Shown here: one piece after another, positions 27,602 through 36,833 of the stretch | Position numbering within the stretch: the first letter of the stretch is position 1 | Layout of the letters: every line of letters starts with the position of its first letter | DNA from: a virus | Virus record (IMG/VR): IMGVR_UViG_3300022602_000101 | Location: 1-60,648 of that record | Direction: 5' to 3' (one strand) | Length of the DNA stretch: 60,648 nt | Translations under genes and position numbers: made by a program | Notes under the pieces: generated by a model | Databases searched by the model: none | The model's input: the letters and a program-made list of their open reading frames with translations, nothing else | Told to the model about the DNA's origin: nothing

Positions 27602-29767
27602 ATGCCAATACCGAATGATCCAACAACAGGTTTTCAATTAAGCGCATTACCACAAGCCTTCAGTGTTCCATCAAACATTGGAAAGTTTGATGTTGGTCAA
27701 ACGCAGCAAGCATATGCTAATTCATTAAAGAATGCACAAGCTACTGCTTTAGTTGGACCAGAGACAGCAGCTGCTGTTTCGCAAGCTAGATACAATCAAA
27801 TGCTAGCAAATGAAGGCATGAAACGTCTTCCAGCTGAAACACAAGCATTGTTATCCAAATATGGATATGAGCAAATTGCTAATGAGAATAAGAAAAACTT
27901 TGAAACAGGAATGTCTGGTTATCAAGGTGACATAGGTAAATACACAGGTGCTTTTAATCTGCAAGATCTTAGCAATAAATTTACAACTGGAAATATTAGT
28001 AGTGCAGCAATAGGTGCTCCTGTTGTAACTACACCAAAATCAAGTTTGTTAGCACAACCTCCTGCTAATACTGGTACTAGCATAGCAGATGAAATATTAA
28101 ATTCAAAAGGTATACAATCTGCAGCTCAAAAAGCAGAACAAGAAGCAAAAGATCAAGCTAACCCAGAAAATAATATACCTGCCACAGAGGAACCAGAAGA
28201 AACTCCTGAAACAAATACTACACCAAATCAAACAGCTCCTGCAAATGTTGCTAATGCTGTTACATCTGCTATTACATCAGCAGCTCCATCTGCTGGAACA
28301 ACTACTGGATCTAATGCCTTACCATCTTTAGCTTCTGTACCACCAACTACTCCAAGTGTTGGAACTAATGCATTTGCTGCTTTATCAAATACTCCTTCCA
28401 TAACTCCATCGTCACAAGCGACTGGTAATCCACCTGTAACACAACAGGCACAAGCAGTATCTAATCAACAAGCACAAGCTGCCACACCAAAGGAAGAAGC
28501 AGGACCTTATTCTGATATTAAAGTATTACCTAATGGAAACTTTCAAATCAATGGTGTTTCATTAACTCCACAACAATTGGAACAAAATGCTAACCTCATT
28601 AGACAAGGATTTAGACCACAAGGTAATTTGATGTCATGGCATAAGATAGATTGGGATAACGGCTATGAACAAACATCTGGTCCAGGTGGAATTGGAATTA
28701 GTAAACCAACTTCAATACCTAAAGATAGAATGGATTTATATAACGATGCAAAAAGTGCTGTAATGCAAGCAAAGTTAATTGATCCTACGTATCAAACACC
28801 AGAAGGAGTAGGTATTGGTGCAATAAAAGAAGATGCTATGGATATAGCAAGTGCACCAACATTGCAAAATCCTAATCATGCAATGCCAGCACCTAATCCA
28901 GCTATGGGAATTTATGATCCCAAAGAAGCTGCAAAAGTTAGAACTGCAGCTTATAAACAAGGTAATAGTCAAATGACTATTGCTGATGGAATGCAATCTA
29001 ACATTGCACAGGTTAAAAACGATCTACAAGAGTTTCAGAATTTAAATCATAGTACATCAACTGGACCAGTTTCATCTTTAATAACTCCATTGTTAGCATC
29101 AGGACAAAATGTACAAGCATTTATCAATAGTCTTGCACAATCACCAGATGCAAATGTAAAAAAACAAGCAGCATTGGCACAAAGTCATGCAGTTGATCTT
29201 GAAGCAATGAAAAACATTCATGATCGTCTTGTTACTGAAATGTTAAGACTTGGTTCAAGTAGCAATACTTTAGGTGCACCAAATGCATCTGGTGGACCAT
29301 CTGGTTTAGGAAGAATAATGAATAATGAATTAGGATGGATTGCAGCTGCATCACCTAATCCTACTCAATTAACACAAACTAATGATATTGTTATTAACGA
29401 TGCATTAAGCAGATTGGATCGCACTAATGATTTAATTGATTATGCACGTGAATACAACAAAGATTACCACACAATTGAAGGAGCTGGTGATAATTTTCAA
29501 AAGTATGCTAATGAAAATCCATATTTTATTAATGGTAAATCTAACCCAAATAGAATACCATGGCAGCAAGTGCTAATGTCAGATGAATGGAATAAAGCAC
29601 ATCCTGCTCAACAAAATAGTCCATCATCTGGAGTACAATTGAATAACAGAACATTATCTGCTGCATCAGCACCACAAGCAGCTGCGTTAATGAAAGTAAT
29701 TAATAATCAAAACGCAACAGCAGCTCAAAAAGCTCAAGCACAAGATCTCTATAATCAACTTCCATAA
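27602..29767 (+). CDS. Putative internal virion protein (medium)
   Basis: 721 residues, low in cysteine. The first 100 residues are helical and Gln/Ala-rich. Residues 170-300 are a Pro/Thr/Ala-rich linker (TPETNTTPNQTAPANVANAV). The remainder is helical and ends with ATAAQKAQAQDLYNQLP. No enzyme motif was seen. It sits between two proteins of similar composition and probably belongs to the ejection complex. Confidence 0.5.
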   Translation: MPIPNDPTTGFQLSALPQAFSVPSNIGKFDVGQTQQAYANSLKNAQATALVGPETAAAVSQARYNQMLANEGMKRLPAETQALLSKYGYEQIANENKKNFETGMSGYQGDIGKYTGAFNLQDLSNKFTTGNISSAAIGAPVVTTPKSSLLAQPPANTGTSIADEILNSKGIQSAAQKAEQEAKDQANPENNIPATEEPEETPETNTTPNQTAPANVANAVTSAITSAAPSAGTTTGSNALPSLASVPPTTPSVGTNAFAALSNTPSITPSSQATGNPPVTQQAQAVSNQQAQAATPKEEAGPYSDIKVLPNGNFQINGVSLTPQQLEQNANLIRQGFRPQGNLMSWHKIDWDNGYEQTSGPGGIGISKPTSIPKDRMDLYNDAKSAVMQAKLIDPTYQTPEGVGIGAIKEDAMDIASAPTLQNPNHAMPAPNPAMGIYDPKEAAKVRTAAYKQGNSQMTIADGMQSNIAQVKNDLQEFQNLNHSTSTGPVSSLITPLLASGQNVQAFINSLAQSPDANVKKQAALAQSHAVDLEAMKNIHDRLVTEMLRLGSSSNTLGAPNASGGPSGLGRIMNNELGWIAAASPNPTQLTQTNDIVINDALSRLDRTNDLIDYAREYNKDYHTIEGAGDNFQKYANENPYFINGKSNPNRIPWQQVLMSDEWNKAHPAQQNSPSSGVQLNNRTLSAASAPQAAALMKVINNQNATAAQKAQAQDLYNQLP

Positions 29768-29775
29768 ATACATCA

Positions 29776-32658
29776 ATGCAGCCAGATCCTACAGCTAATA
29801 CTGCAAGCCAAGATCCGTCTATTGATGATATTCTGTCACAAGCTAAGACGTTTATAGGTTCACAGAAACAAAAGGCACCAGCACAATCAGCTGCCAATGT
29901 GCCTTATCCTATTACTGTACCATCTAGTGGTCAGCCACAAGCAGCAGATGATATTGATGCAATATTAAAAAATGCACAAAGTTATGTGGCTAGTCAAAAA
30001 CCAGTACCAACAGATATTGATTCATTGGCTAAATCAGTACAACAAGCTGAAGCAAATGTTAATCAAAATCCTTCTGATGAAAATACAAAAGCATTACAAA
30101 GTGCTTACGAGAATTATTATAAAAATACTAATGTTGGACAAAGAGCAGCATACAATTTAATGCCAGATCAAAACACCTTGCAAAATGTTGTACAAGGTGG
30201 TAAAAATCTTGTAGGTTCTGCATTATCAGCAGTTGGTGAAGCAGGTGAAGGATTAGTAACAAATCCATTAGATACATTACAAGGCATACAAAGAGGTGCA
30301 GTAACAGGTATGGGCAAGTTGGCAGCATTTCCTGCACAAGCTTATTCTGCTGCTAAACAACAAGTTTATGCACAAGCAGGTGAACCATCAGATATACCAG
30401 CTGCAGCAAAAATGGCAGCTGAACGCACCGCTGATACAGCTAAATTAAATCAAGCACTGGAATCATATAAGAAATATGGTGCTGGTATGGATACACGTGA
30501 GATAGGTGAAGGTGGTATGGCAGCAGCAAACATCGCTGAAAATGTTGTACCATTTGTAGCTGCACCAGAAAGCATTTTAAGTAAAGGTGGTGCAGAATTA
30601 TCTGAAGCAGATAGAGCAATCGCTGCACAAAAAGCTTTAACAGCTGCAAATCAGCCATCTAATCTTGGTGCAAAAATTGGTAAATTCGTTGGTGGTATAA
30701 AAGGTGGATATCAAGGTAAGCTAATAGGTGAAACAGGTGGTTCTATTGTTGATAAAATGTTTGAATCTGAAACGCCTACTATAAAATTTAAAACACCAGA
30801 AGATGTACAAAATGCAATAGAAGCAGAAAAGATTGGTGTTGAAGCATATTCTGGAGATGTTGAAAGATTAACTAAGGAACTTGCTGCAGATCCTGAAAAT
30901 AATGATTTAAAGAAACAGTTGTATCAAGCTACACTGCAAAGAAACAATGCTGCATCACGTTTAAATACAGCTAATGAAGCAATGGGTGCTATTCAAAAAG
31001 GTGTTGAAAAAGCACAACCATCAGTACTTGGACAGACTGCTAAAGATGCATTAAGAACAGGTGGTATTTTTGCTGCTAACGCAGAGGCACAACAAGCCCC
31101 TGGGACCTCAGTGGGTGGTGCATTTGGTCAAGGTGCTACACTTGGTGGATTAACCACATTAGGTGTATCAGGTGGTAAAAATATTGCCAATACAGTACAA
31201 GGATTTAAGCAAGGTATATCAGAAGAACCAACACCAGCACCAACACCAGCAACACCACAGGAAGCAACTGTTGGTACACCTGAAGAAAAAGCTGGTACAG
31301 AAGCTCCTGAAACAGCTACACCTGCTCCTGTTGCAACACCTACACCAACAAAGCCACTAGCTGCACAAGCTCCCACAACCTCTGAAGGTTATGGTCCAAA
31401 TCGTGTACGTTTACGTGCTCAATACACTGTCGCTGGTGACGTTAAGAGTATGTCACATGATGAAGTAACTGATTTTGATAAGACATTGAAATCAGATGAT
31501 TCACCAATAGCTAATGCTATACCTATTAATAAAGGAGACATTGAATCAGTTGGTCATGGATCTGATTACATGTACATTAAGTTTAATAAACCTACTGTAT
31601 ATAAAGGTGAAAACATTGATCAGTATGCTTACTCTAATGTACCAAAGAGCGTATACACTGAAATGTTAAATTCTGATGATCCATACGCATATTTCCAAAA
31701 GAATATACGCAGGCAGTACAATACAACTGCGATCAATCCAATACATACAAAAGAAGATTTAGCTTCATTATCAAATGGTAAACAATTACCAAATAAGAAT
31801 GAGCCAATATCTGTAGAAGAAACAAAAGGTACTGAAGAAACACCTGCTGCACCAAATAAACCATTGGCTGCACAACCAGAAGCACCAACAAGTGCATTGG
31901 CTGCACCTAGAAAACCAGCTGGTGAGGGATATGCTACTGCTGAACAATTGAAAGAGCAGTATGATAATGATCAAATGCGTCAAAACTTCGTTAATGAAGT
32001 TCGTAATACAGCTAATAGAGTAGAAGCCAATACAGCTGCACAATTACAAGCTGAAAAACAAGCTAAGATACAAAAGATAATGTCTGATGTAAACACTAGC
32101 TTGGAACAAAAGAGACAAGCTATAGCTGATCAACGCAAAGCAGAACAAGATCAATTAGAAGCAATACATAACACACCTGAATATCAGCAAATGACGGAAT
32201 GGTTAAAGAAAGCTGATACAATGGTTCAAAAAAGTGTAGTAGGATCCGCTAAAGGTGGACCATTAAATTCAATACCAGCTCCTGAATTAGATAATGCATT
32301 GAAAGCATTAGAAGCACGTAGATCAGCTGGACCAGAACAACCAAATTATCCTGAATTTTCTGGTAAGAAACCAGTTAAAGGTATAGTGTATCAATTGAAA
32401 GCAATTGGTGAAAATGATAAATTAACACCTGAACAAGAAAGCATTAAACAAGCTATTTTGGATCATGATGCATTAGCTGAACAGGAAAGAACAAGCTCTG
32501 CAGCTGCTGTTAAATTAAAAGAAAAATTGGCAGCACAGGCTAATAAGCCATTAGCAAATGCACCAGCACCAAAAGGTGGACGCAAAAAGGTCTCATTAGC
32601 TGCATCACAGCCACATGAGGGGCCAGAGGAAAATCCACTTGGTACTAGCTCACCGTAA
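29776..32658 (+). CDS. Putative internal virion protein (large)
   Basis: 960 residues, the largest protein in the window. Residues 120-330 alternate helical and hydrophobic stretches (VGSALSAVGEAGEGLVTNPL, GGTKIGKFVGG-type segments). Two Pro/Thr-rich linkers (about 475-535 and 675-715) share the phrase TKPLAAQ/NKPLAAQ, and a heavily charged coiled coil runs from about 720 to 830. NKPLANAP near the end is a further copy of the linker phrase. The composition fits a tail or ejection protein; no catalytic motif was recognised. Confidence 0.5.
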   Translation: MQPDPTANTASQDPSIDDILSQAKTFIGSQKQKAPAQSAANVPYPITVPSSGQPQAADDIDAILKNAQSYVASQKPVPTDIDSLAKSVQQAEANVNQNPSDENTKALQSAYENYYKNTNVGQRAAYNLMPDQNTLQNVVQGGKNLVGSALSAVGEAGEGLVTNPLDTLQGIQRGAVTGMGKLAAFPAQAYSAAKQQVYAQAGEPSDIPAAAKMAAERTADTAKLNQALESYKKYGAGMDTREIGEGGMAAANIAENVVPFVAAPESILSKGGAELSEADRAIAAQKALTAANQPSNLGAKIGKFVGGIKGGYQGKLIGETGGSIVDKMFESETPTIKFKTPEDVQNAIEAEKIGVEAYSGDVERLTKELAADPENNDLKKQLYQATLQRNNAASRLNTANEAMGAIQKGVEKAQPSVLGQTAKDALRTGGIFAANAEAQQAPGTSVGGAFGQGATLGGLTTLGVSGGKNIANTVQGFKQGISEEPTPAPTPATPQEATVGTPEEKAGTEAPETATPAPVATPTPTKPLAAQAPTTSEGYGPNRVRLRAQYTVAGDVKSMSHDEVTDFDKTLKSDDSPIANAIPINKGDIESVGHGSDYMYIKFNKPTVYKGENIDQYAYSNVPKSVYTEMLNSDDPYAYFQKNIRRQYNTTAINPIHTKEDLASLSNGKQLPNKNEPISVEETKGTEETPAAPNKPLAAQPEAPTSALAAPRKPAGEGYATAEQLKEQYDNDQMRQNFVNEVRNTANRVEANTAAQLQAEKQAKIQKIMSDVNTSLEQKRQAIADQRKAEQDQLEAIHNTPEYQQMTEWLKKADTMVQKSVVGSAKGGPLNSIPAPELDNALKALEARRSAGPEQPNYPEFSGKKPVKGIVYQLKAIGENDKLTPEQESIKQAILDHDALAEQERTSSAAAVKLKEKLAAQANKPLANAPAPKGGRKKVSLAASQPHEGPEENPLGTSSP

Positions 32659-32850
32659 CTTGGTGGTTTGATGCTTACCCTTAATGTGATGGTGTAAGTA
32701 GCTACCTTTGCTTGGTGCGTTCATGAGTGCCTGATACTTGGCTGGTGGCACATTTGCGTAGTTGTATACTGAACCATCATGGAATGTTACTGATAGCAAC
32801 ATGTGGTGGTTGTCATAGTGAACTGTATCAATGTTGGAACTGCTTACTTT
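32650..32850 (-). CDS. KTSC-domain protein
   Basis: 66 residues from the ATG complement at 32850 (the frame is open further upstream). MKVSSSNIDTVHYDNHHMLL, TFHDGSVYNYANVPPAKYQA and the late SKGSYLHHHIKG match the short KTSC fold, in which a YxYxxVP core is typical. KTSC proteins are common phage cargo of unknown role. It overlaps the end of the large virion protein by 9 bp on the opposite strand. Confidence 0.65.
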   Translation of the reverse strand, partial: KVSSSNIDTVHYDNHHMLLSVTFHDGSVYNYANVPPAKYQALMNAPSKGSYLHHHIKGKHQTTKLR

Positions 32851-32861
32851 CATGCTTGTAA

Positions 32862-32872
32862 TTAGGCATGAC
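32862..32872 (+). repeat. TTAGGCATGAC motif copy before methyltransferase
   Basis: An exact copy of the 11-bp intergenic repeat, 25 bases before the methyltransferase ATG and 12 bases from the divergent KTSC start. It may control either gene. Confidence 0.5.
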
Positions 32873-32896
32873 GTTGCATTATATGGCAACAAGTAA

Positions 32897-33454
32897 ATGG
32901 ACATAACGTCACTAACCCAACCATGCAACTATGACAGGATACTTGATGAGGAAACTCCACAGGCGCAGCGAATTGCCCGTTATCTTACTGGTTACAACGT
33001 TATTCGTGTACTTGATATTGGGTGTGGTCCTGCTAATTACGTTGAAACATTACGTGATGCTGGGATTTCGGCATTTGGCATAGACATCGATGAAAGATGT
33101 TTGCGATCAGTGTATTGTTTTTGCATGGATCTCACTAAGGAGCCATGTCCCATTAAATCACCAGTGGTATTGTCACTTGAGGTTGGTGAACACATACCAG
33201 CACAATATTCTAAAAGATACATTGAGTTTATTGCTGAGGCTGAACCAACCATGGTTATATTCAGTGCAGCTAATCATGGTCAAGGTGGTGATGGACACAT
33301 TAATTGCCAAGGTAAGAGCTACTGGGCAACACGCTTTGAATGGTTTGGTTACACCTATGACCCAATCGCCACACAAGACTTTGTTGATTACATGAAAGAT
33401 GGTTATCACCTTGGATGGTTAGTTAAAAATGTAATGATATTTTATAAAACATGA
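32897..33454 (+). CDS. SAM-dependent methyltransferase (class I)
   Basis: 185 residues. Motif I VLDIGCGPANYVETL at about residue 36, then FGIDIDERC (motif II acidic loop) at about 60, and VVLSLEVGEHI (motif IV region) at about 92: a Rossmann methyltransferase. The later FEWFGYTYDPIATQDFVDYM resembles SAM methyltransferases that act on sugars or small molecules in glycan clusters. It overlaps the start of the GT-B glycosyltransferase by four bases, so the two probably act in one modification pathway. Confidence 0.75.
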   Translation: MDITSLTQPCNYDRILDEETPQAQRIARYLTGYNVIRVLDIGCGPANYVETLRDAGISAFGIDIDERCLRSVYCFCMDLTKEPCPIKSPVVLSLEVGEHIPAQYSKRYIEFIAEAEPTMVIFSAANHGQGGDGHINCQGKSYWATRFEWFGYTYDPIATQDFVDYMKDGYHLGWLVKNVMIFYKT

Positions 33455-34632
33455 AAAAGCCTACTCTCCACGTTATTGCACCATTTCATACCATGATGAA
33501 TACTGATTTTCATCATTGTGCATTTACACAAAAAGCATTCCGCATCCCAAAAATGATGCAGCCATTGGGGTATGAGGTGGTTGAGTATGCTAATGGTGTG
33601 TCAGAATCAGAAGCTGCCATCAAGGTCATGATACTCTCACAAGAGGAGCTTGAGAAATCAACTGGCAAGCATGAGAAGTCAGCATTCCATGGTAACACTG
33701 CTGTTATTGGTACTCCACATTGGACTGAGTTTGATAAACGTGTTAAGGAACAGTTAGCAAAGCATGTAAAACCTAATGACATCATTTGTCACCCATTTGG
33801 TAGGGCACATGCTGACATTGTGAAGATGTTTCCACAACAGTACCATGTTGAAACAGGTATTGGTTACCCTGACTCAGACTTTGGTGCATTCCGTATCTTT
33901 GAATCATATGCATGGATGCACTACCATTTGGGCAAAAAGCTACATTTCGACCAAAATGGACGAGTATGCTACAACCAAGATCAATTACCAATAGTGGGTG
34001 AAGGTGGTAAGGATTACATGTGGATCGTTCCAAACTACTTTGACCTTGAGGATTGGCCATATAACCCCAATAAGGGCCAGTATTTGCTCTATTACGGCCG
34101 TATCTGCACAGAAAAGGGTCTAGATACCATTAAAGCTATTGCTGACTATCTTGACGAGGAAATCTGGCTTGTTGGCCAAGGTGATTCATCACCATGGAAG
34201 CATGAGAAACTTGTATACAAGGGACCACGCACTGGTAAAGAACGTTCTGAAGTGGTTGGTAATGCCAAAGCGTTACTCATGCCAACACGCTACATTGAAC
34301 CATTTGGTGGTGCTGGTGTTGAGGGACAACTCACTGGTGCCCCACTAATAGCTAGTAGCTATGGTTGCTTCAGTGAAACAATTGAGCATGGTAAAACAGG
34401 CTACAGGTGCCACACATTGGGTGATTGGTTAGATGCAATCAAGAATGTGAATGATGGCAAAATCGACCGAGAATACACATCACAAAGAGCACAAAGACTG
34501 TACTCATTAGATACATGTGCTGAACGCTTTGATGCAATATTCCAACAGATATGTGACCTTGGTAGACCAGCTAATGACCCATTAGGATCAGGGTGGTATC
34601 ACCGTAAGGGACATATGGTACATTTACCCTAA
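33451..34632 (+). CDS. GT-B (GT4-like) glycosyltransferase
   Basis: 393 residues. The C-terminal Rossmann half shows the GT4 signature order: GQYLLYYGRICTEKGLDTIK (about residue 207), WLVGQGDSS, AKALLMPTRYIEPFGGAGVE (about 275) with the donor-binding glutamate region, then GAPLIASSYGCFSETI. The N-terminal half is less typical. It would transfer a sugar from an activated nucleotide donor. Paired with the methyltransferase, it suggests synthesis of a methylated sugar on the virion, DNA or host surface. It converges on the HNH gene with a 4-bp overlap. Confidence 0.75.
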   Translation: MKKPTLHVIAPFHTMMNTDFHHCAFTQKAFRIPKMMQPLGYEVVEYANGVSESEAAIKVMILSQEELEKSTGKHEKSAFHGNTAVIGTPHWTEFDKRVKEQLAKHVKPNDIICHPFGRAHADIVKMFPQQYHVETGIGYPDSDFGAFRIFESYAWMHYHLGKKLHFDQNGRVCYNQDQLPIVGEGGKDYMWIVPNYFDLEDWPYNPNKGQYLLYYGRICTEKGLDTIKAIADYLDEEIWLVGQGDSSPWKHEKLVYKGPRTGKERSEVVGNAKALLMPTRYIEPFGGAGVEGQLTGAPLIASSYGCFSETIEHGKTGYRCHTLGDWLDAIKNVNDGKIDREYTSQRAQRLYSLDTCAERFDAIFQQICDLGRPANDPLGSGWYHRKGHMVHLP

Positions 34633-35255
34633 ACTGCATCACCCTTCTTCAGGTTATCAATTGCCCACAACGGCTGCAAATTGGTGTAGTGGAAGCATGC
34701 TGCCTGCTGCACTGGATCACTCATGTCATATGAGCTACATGGCTTAATGTGATCAATGTGCCATTCACCATAATTGGACCATGACATGCCACTGGTGAAA
34801 CGTGCCTCAAGATGTGCACGCAATTGCTCCACTGTGCAACCAAGGAGTTGCAATGTTTTGTCTGCTTTCAAATAACCAGTCATCACATGCTTTAAACGAT
34901 TACGAAGATTTGCTAACACTTTGTAATTGATATCAGTGTGGCGTTTATTGCGCACATATTCTCTGCGGAATCTTCTATACTTTGGTGTTCTTGCTCGTTC
35001 ACGCCAATATGTTCTTAAACGTTCTCTATTTTCTTCTCTGTATTTTCTTAAGTATTCTGTTTTCTCTTCTCTTTTACCTTTGTCATTGATACATTGCTTT
35101 TCTATTTTACTTTTACGATAAGCAGCATCTGTATCGTATTTTTCTTTCATTTTTTTTCTGCAATACTCATTAATTTTTGCTCTGTATGCAGGATCTTGCA
35201 TACGTTTTTCTTTCCATGCTTTTAAATATGCTGCTTTTTCTTCTTTGGTTTTCAT
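34629..35255 (-). CDS. HNH homing-type endonuclease
   Basis: 208 residues. The first 110 are extremely basic helices with repeated YR/KE patterns. The C-terminal part reads LLGCTVEQLRAHLEARFTSG, then YGEWHIDHIKPCSSYD and FHYTNLQPLWAIDNLKKGDA, an HNH fold with histidines of the HIDH motif and the NLQPL helix. Such nucleases nick or cut specific DNA and often behave as selfish elements. It sits between the GT-B gene and the terminator of the capsid gene. Confidence 0.75.
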   Translation of the reverse strand: MKTKEEKAAYLKAWKEKRMQDPAYRAKINEYCRKKMKEKYDTDAAYRKSKIEKQCINDKGKREEKTEYLRKYREENRERLRTYWRERARTPKYRRFRREYVRNKRHTDINYKVLANLRNRLKHVMTGYLKADKTLQLLGCTVEQLRAHLEARFTSGMSWSNYGEWHIDHIKPCSSYDMSDPVQQAACFHYTNLQPLWAIDNLKKGDAV

Positions 35256-35294
35256 TTAGTGATACAAAACTTCTTTTTATATATATGCAAGCAT

Positions 35295-35325
35295 AAAAAA
35301 GGAGCACTCCGAAGAGTGCCCCTTT
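35295..35325 (-). terminator. Rho-independent terminator of the capsid gene
   Basis: On the minus strand a stem GCACTC (plus one mismatch and two more G-C pairs) closes a UUCG loop (GCACTC-TTCG-GAGTGC) and is followed by TTTTTT. It lies 33 bases after the capsid stop. Confidence 0.85.
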
Positions 35326-35357
35326 GTGTTATAGCTTATTACAAGCTAATGGTTGTA

Positions 35358-36611
35358 TTAAGCACCTGAAACGCCTGTGCAAGCGATAACATTATCGTTC
35401 TCGAAGCAGCGTTTATAAAGGATTGGTAATACGAACCAAGGATAGATTGGGCGATAAGCACGACCGATCTGGAATGCAAGAACTCCATAATTTCTGAAAA
35501 AATTCTGCACCATATCTGGGTATGCACCAAATATGACTTCACCACCGAACATTTGCTGTGCCCATTTAACACGGCCTTCACCAACCCACTTTGCTGGTAC
35601 TTGGCGCTCAAATGAGTTACGAGCAAACAAGAAACCAACTTCATGAGAAGCTACTAACCAGCCTGGGTTCACAACTTCGATTGTACCAGTTGTACCAGAT
35701 ACAGCTGCATATGGTTCAACAGCGACATAAGCACTGCCTGACCAGTTGTAGCGTAGTGGACGTTGGTCTTCACCGAAATCAATACCACGGTAGAGAGCTT
35801 TGAATAAGTAACCATTGTTACCTTTCTTAGCTTCAGCTTCACCACTGATAGCGGATACAGCTAATGGTCCGATTGGGAATGAAGCGTAGGAACCAGGTTG
35901 ACCTGAACCTAAGTCATTACGTAGGTACTCTAAGATATCAGCTGAACCAATGAAGCGAACGTGAGCATTTTCACCTTCACCGAATTTCCATGCTAATAGA
36001 TCCTGTGTGAGGTAACGAGCATAGCGGTGGAGAAGTTCAAATGTTAAACGGCTATCCGAATAAGTATTTGGTAATGCTGTGTCGATCTGTTGCTGACCAC
36101 CAGAGATGGTGCTATAGAACGATGCACTTGATTGAACAACTGCTTTAACACCAGAGCGTGAGAAGATTTCAGCACGTGTGTCAGCATTGATCAATTCTGT
36201 GGAGTATTGCTGTACAGCTTGTAACTGTGAAGCTAAGGACTCTTTGAATGAATTGTATGCAACGTTAAGAGCGATAACATCAGAGAAATCTTGGTAAATC
36301 TTAGCTTGATATTGGTAGCTAGATGTACCTGATTTGCTGTTACCAGCATTGGAACCGATACTTGTAACATTGCCCATAACATTGAAGCTTGGGAACGTCA
36401 TGGAAGTACCAGGGACGGTACGACCTTGCACTACTGAGACGTGCACAGGTGATACTTGAGCCTCAAAGGTCTTCTGTGGAAGCACTGAGAGGTAAGGAAC
36501 ATTGGCAGCTAAAGCAGCGCCAATAGGAGCGATAATGCGAGTTGGATCTGCAGCAAAAATCTGTGTTGCTGTTGGTAGATCCACAAACGCAGGAGTAGGA
36601 GTAATAGGCAT
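35358..36611 (-). CDS. Probable major capsid protein
   Basis: 417 residues, the size of HK97-fold capsid proteins. It has no linker-rich or low-complexity parts. FEAQVSPVHVSVVQGRTVPG, YQYQAKIYQDFSDVIALNVA and the C-terminal FRNYGVLAFQIGRAYRPIYP, WFVLPILYKRCFENDN read like capsid strands and a spine helix. Codons look more uniform than in neighbours (many GCT, GGT, GTA/GTT), as for a highly expressed gene. It stands alone on the minus strand with its own TTGACA promoter, about 150 bases of structured leader and a strong terminator. No better capsid candidate lies near the portal. The function is inferred by elimination and character. Confidence 0.65.
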   Translation of the reverse strand: MPITPTPAFVDLPTATQIFAADPTRIIAPIGAALAANVPYLSVLPQKTFEAQVSPVHVSVVQGRTVPGTSMTFPSFNVMGNVTSIGSNAGNSKSGTSSYQYQAKIYQDFSDVIALNVAYNSFKESLASQLQAVQQYSTELINADTRAEIFSRSGVKAVVQSSASFYSTISGGQQQIDTALPNTYSDSRLTFELLHRYARYLTQDLLAWKFGEGENAHVRFIGSADILEYLRNDLGSGQPGSYASFPIGPLAVSAISGEAEAKKGNNGYLFKALYRGIDFGEDQRPLRYNWSGSAYVAVEPYAAVSGTTGTIEVVNPGWLVASHEVGFLFARNSFERQVPAKWVGEGRVKWAQQMFGGEVIFGAYPDMVQNFFRNYGVLAFQIGRAYRPIYPWFVLPILYKRCFENDNVIACTGVSGA

Positions 36612-36763
36612 GATTGTGAATATGACTAACTGTTTTTCTGTTTTGCTATGGATACAGCCATAACTACTGTTTGCTGGTGGGTATTTCCAAGCATGCTAGA
36701 CCCGTTTCGCTCCAGCAGGTATGCTCTTTCGAGCGAGCCGACCTTACGGTTAGACCTCTGTGT
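36612..36763 (-). promoter_or_regulatory. Structured 5' leader of the capsid gene
   Basis: The region between the promoter and the capsid ATG contains, on the minus strand: a stem AGGT/ACCT (36754-36757 with 36717-36720) enclosing two hairpins with GNRA loops, ACC-GTAA-GGT (36741-36750) and GCTC-GAAA-GAGC (36723-36734); then TGCTGG/CCAGCA (36712-36717 with 3672-36677, in full 36672-36677); then TATGG/CCATA (36647-36651 with 36658-36662). There is no Shine-Dalgarno sequence. A stability or translation-control element is likely; the fold is drawn by eye. The first two stems share base 36717 and cannot both be complete. Confidence 0.5.
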
Positions 36764-36769
36764 TAACAC

Positions 36770-36797
36770 ATTAACATATTACGTTTTTACTTGTCAA
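36770..36797 (-). promoter_or_regulatory. Capsid-gene promoter
   Basis: On the minus strand TTGACA (36797-36792), 16 bp, GTTAAT (36775-36770). The -35 is perfect and the -10 has four of six bases. Transcription would start near 36763. Confidence 0.55.
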
Positions 36798-36820
36798 TTA
36801 GTAGTTAATCTAATGATAAT
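36791..36820 (+). promoter_or_regulatory. Divergent promoter sharing the -35 region
   Basis: On the plus strand TTGTCA (36791-36796), 18 bp, GATAAT (36815-36820). Its -35 overlaps the capsid-gene -35 on the opposite strand, so the two polymerases would compete for one site. Confidence 0.4.
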
Positions 36821-36833
36821 GATTACATGACAC

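Noticed and set aside
36663-36760. Hammerhead-type ribozyme in the capsid leader (GAAA and GTC words)
   Set aside because: The CUGAUGA core is absent.
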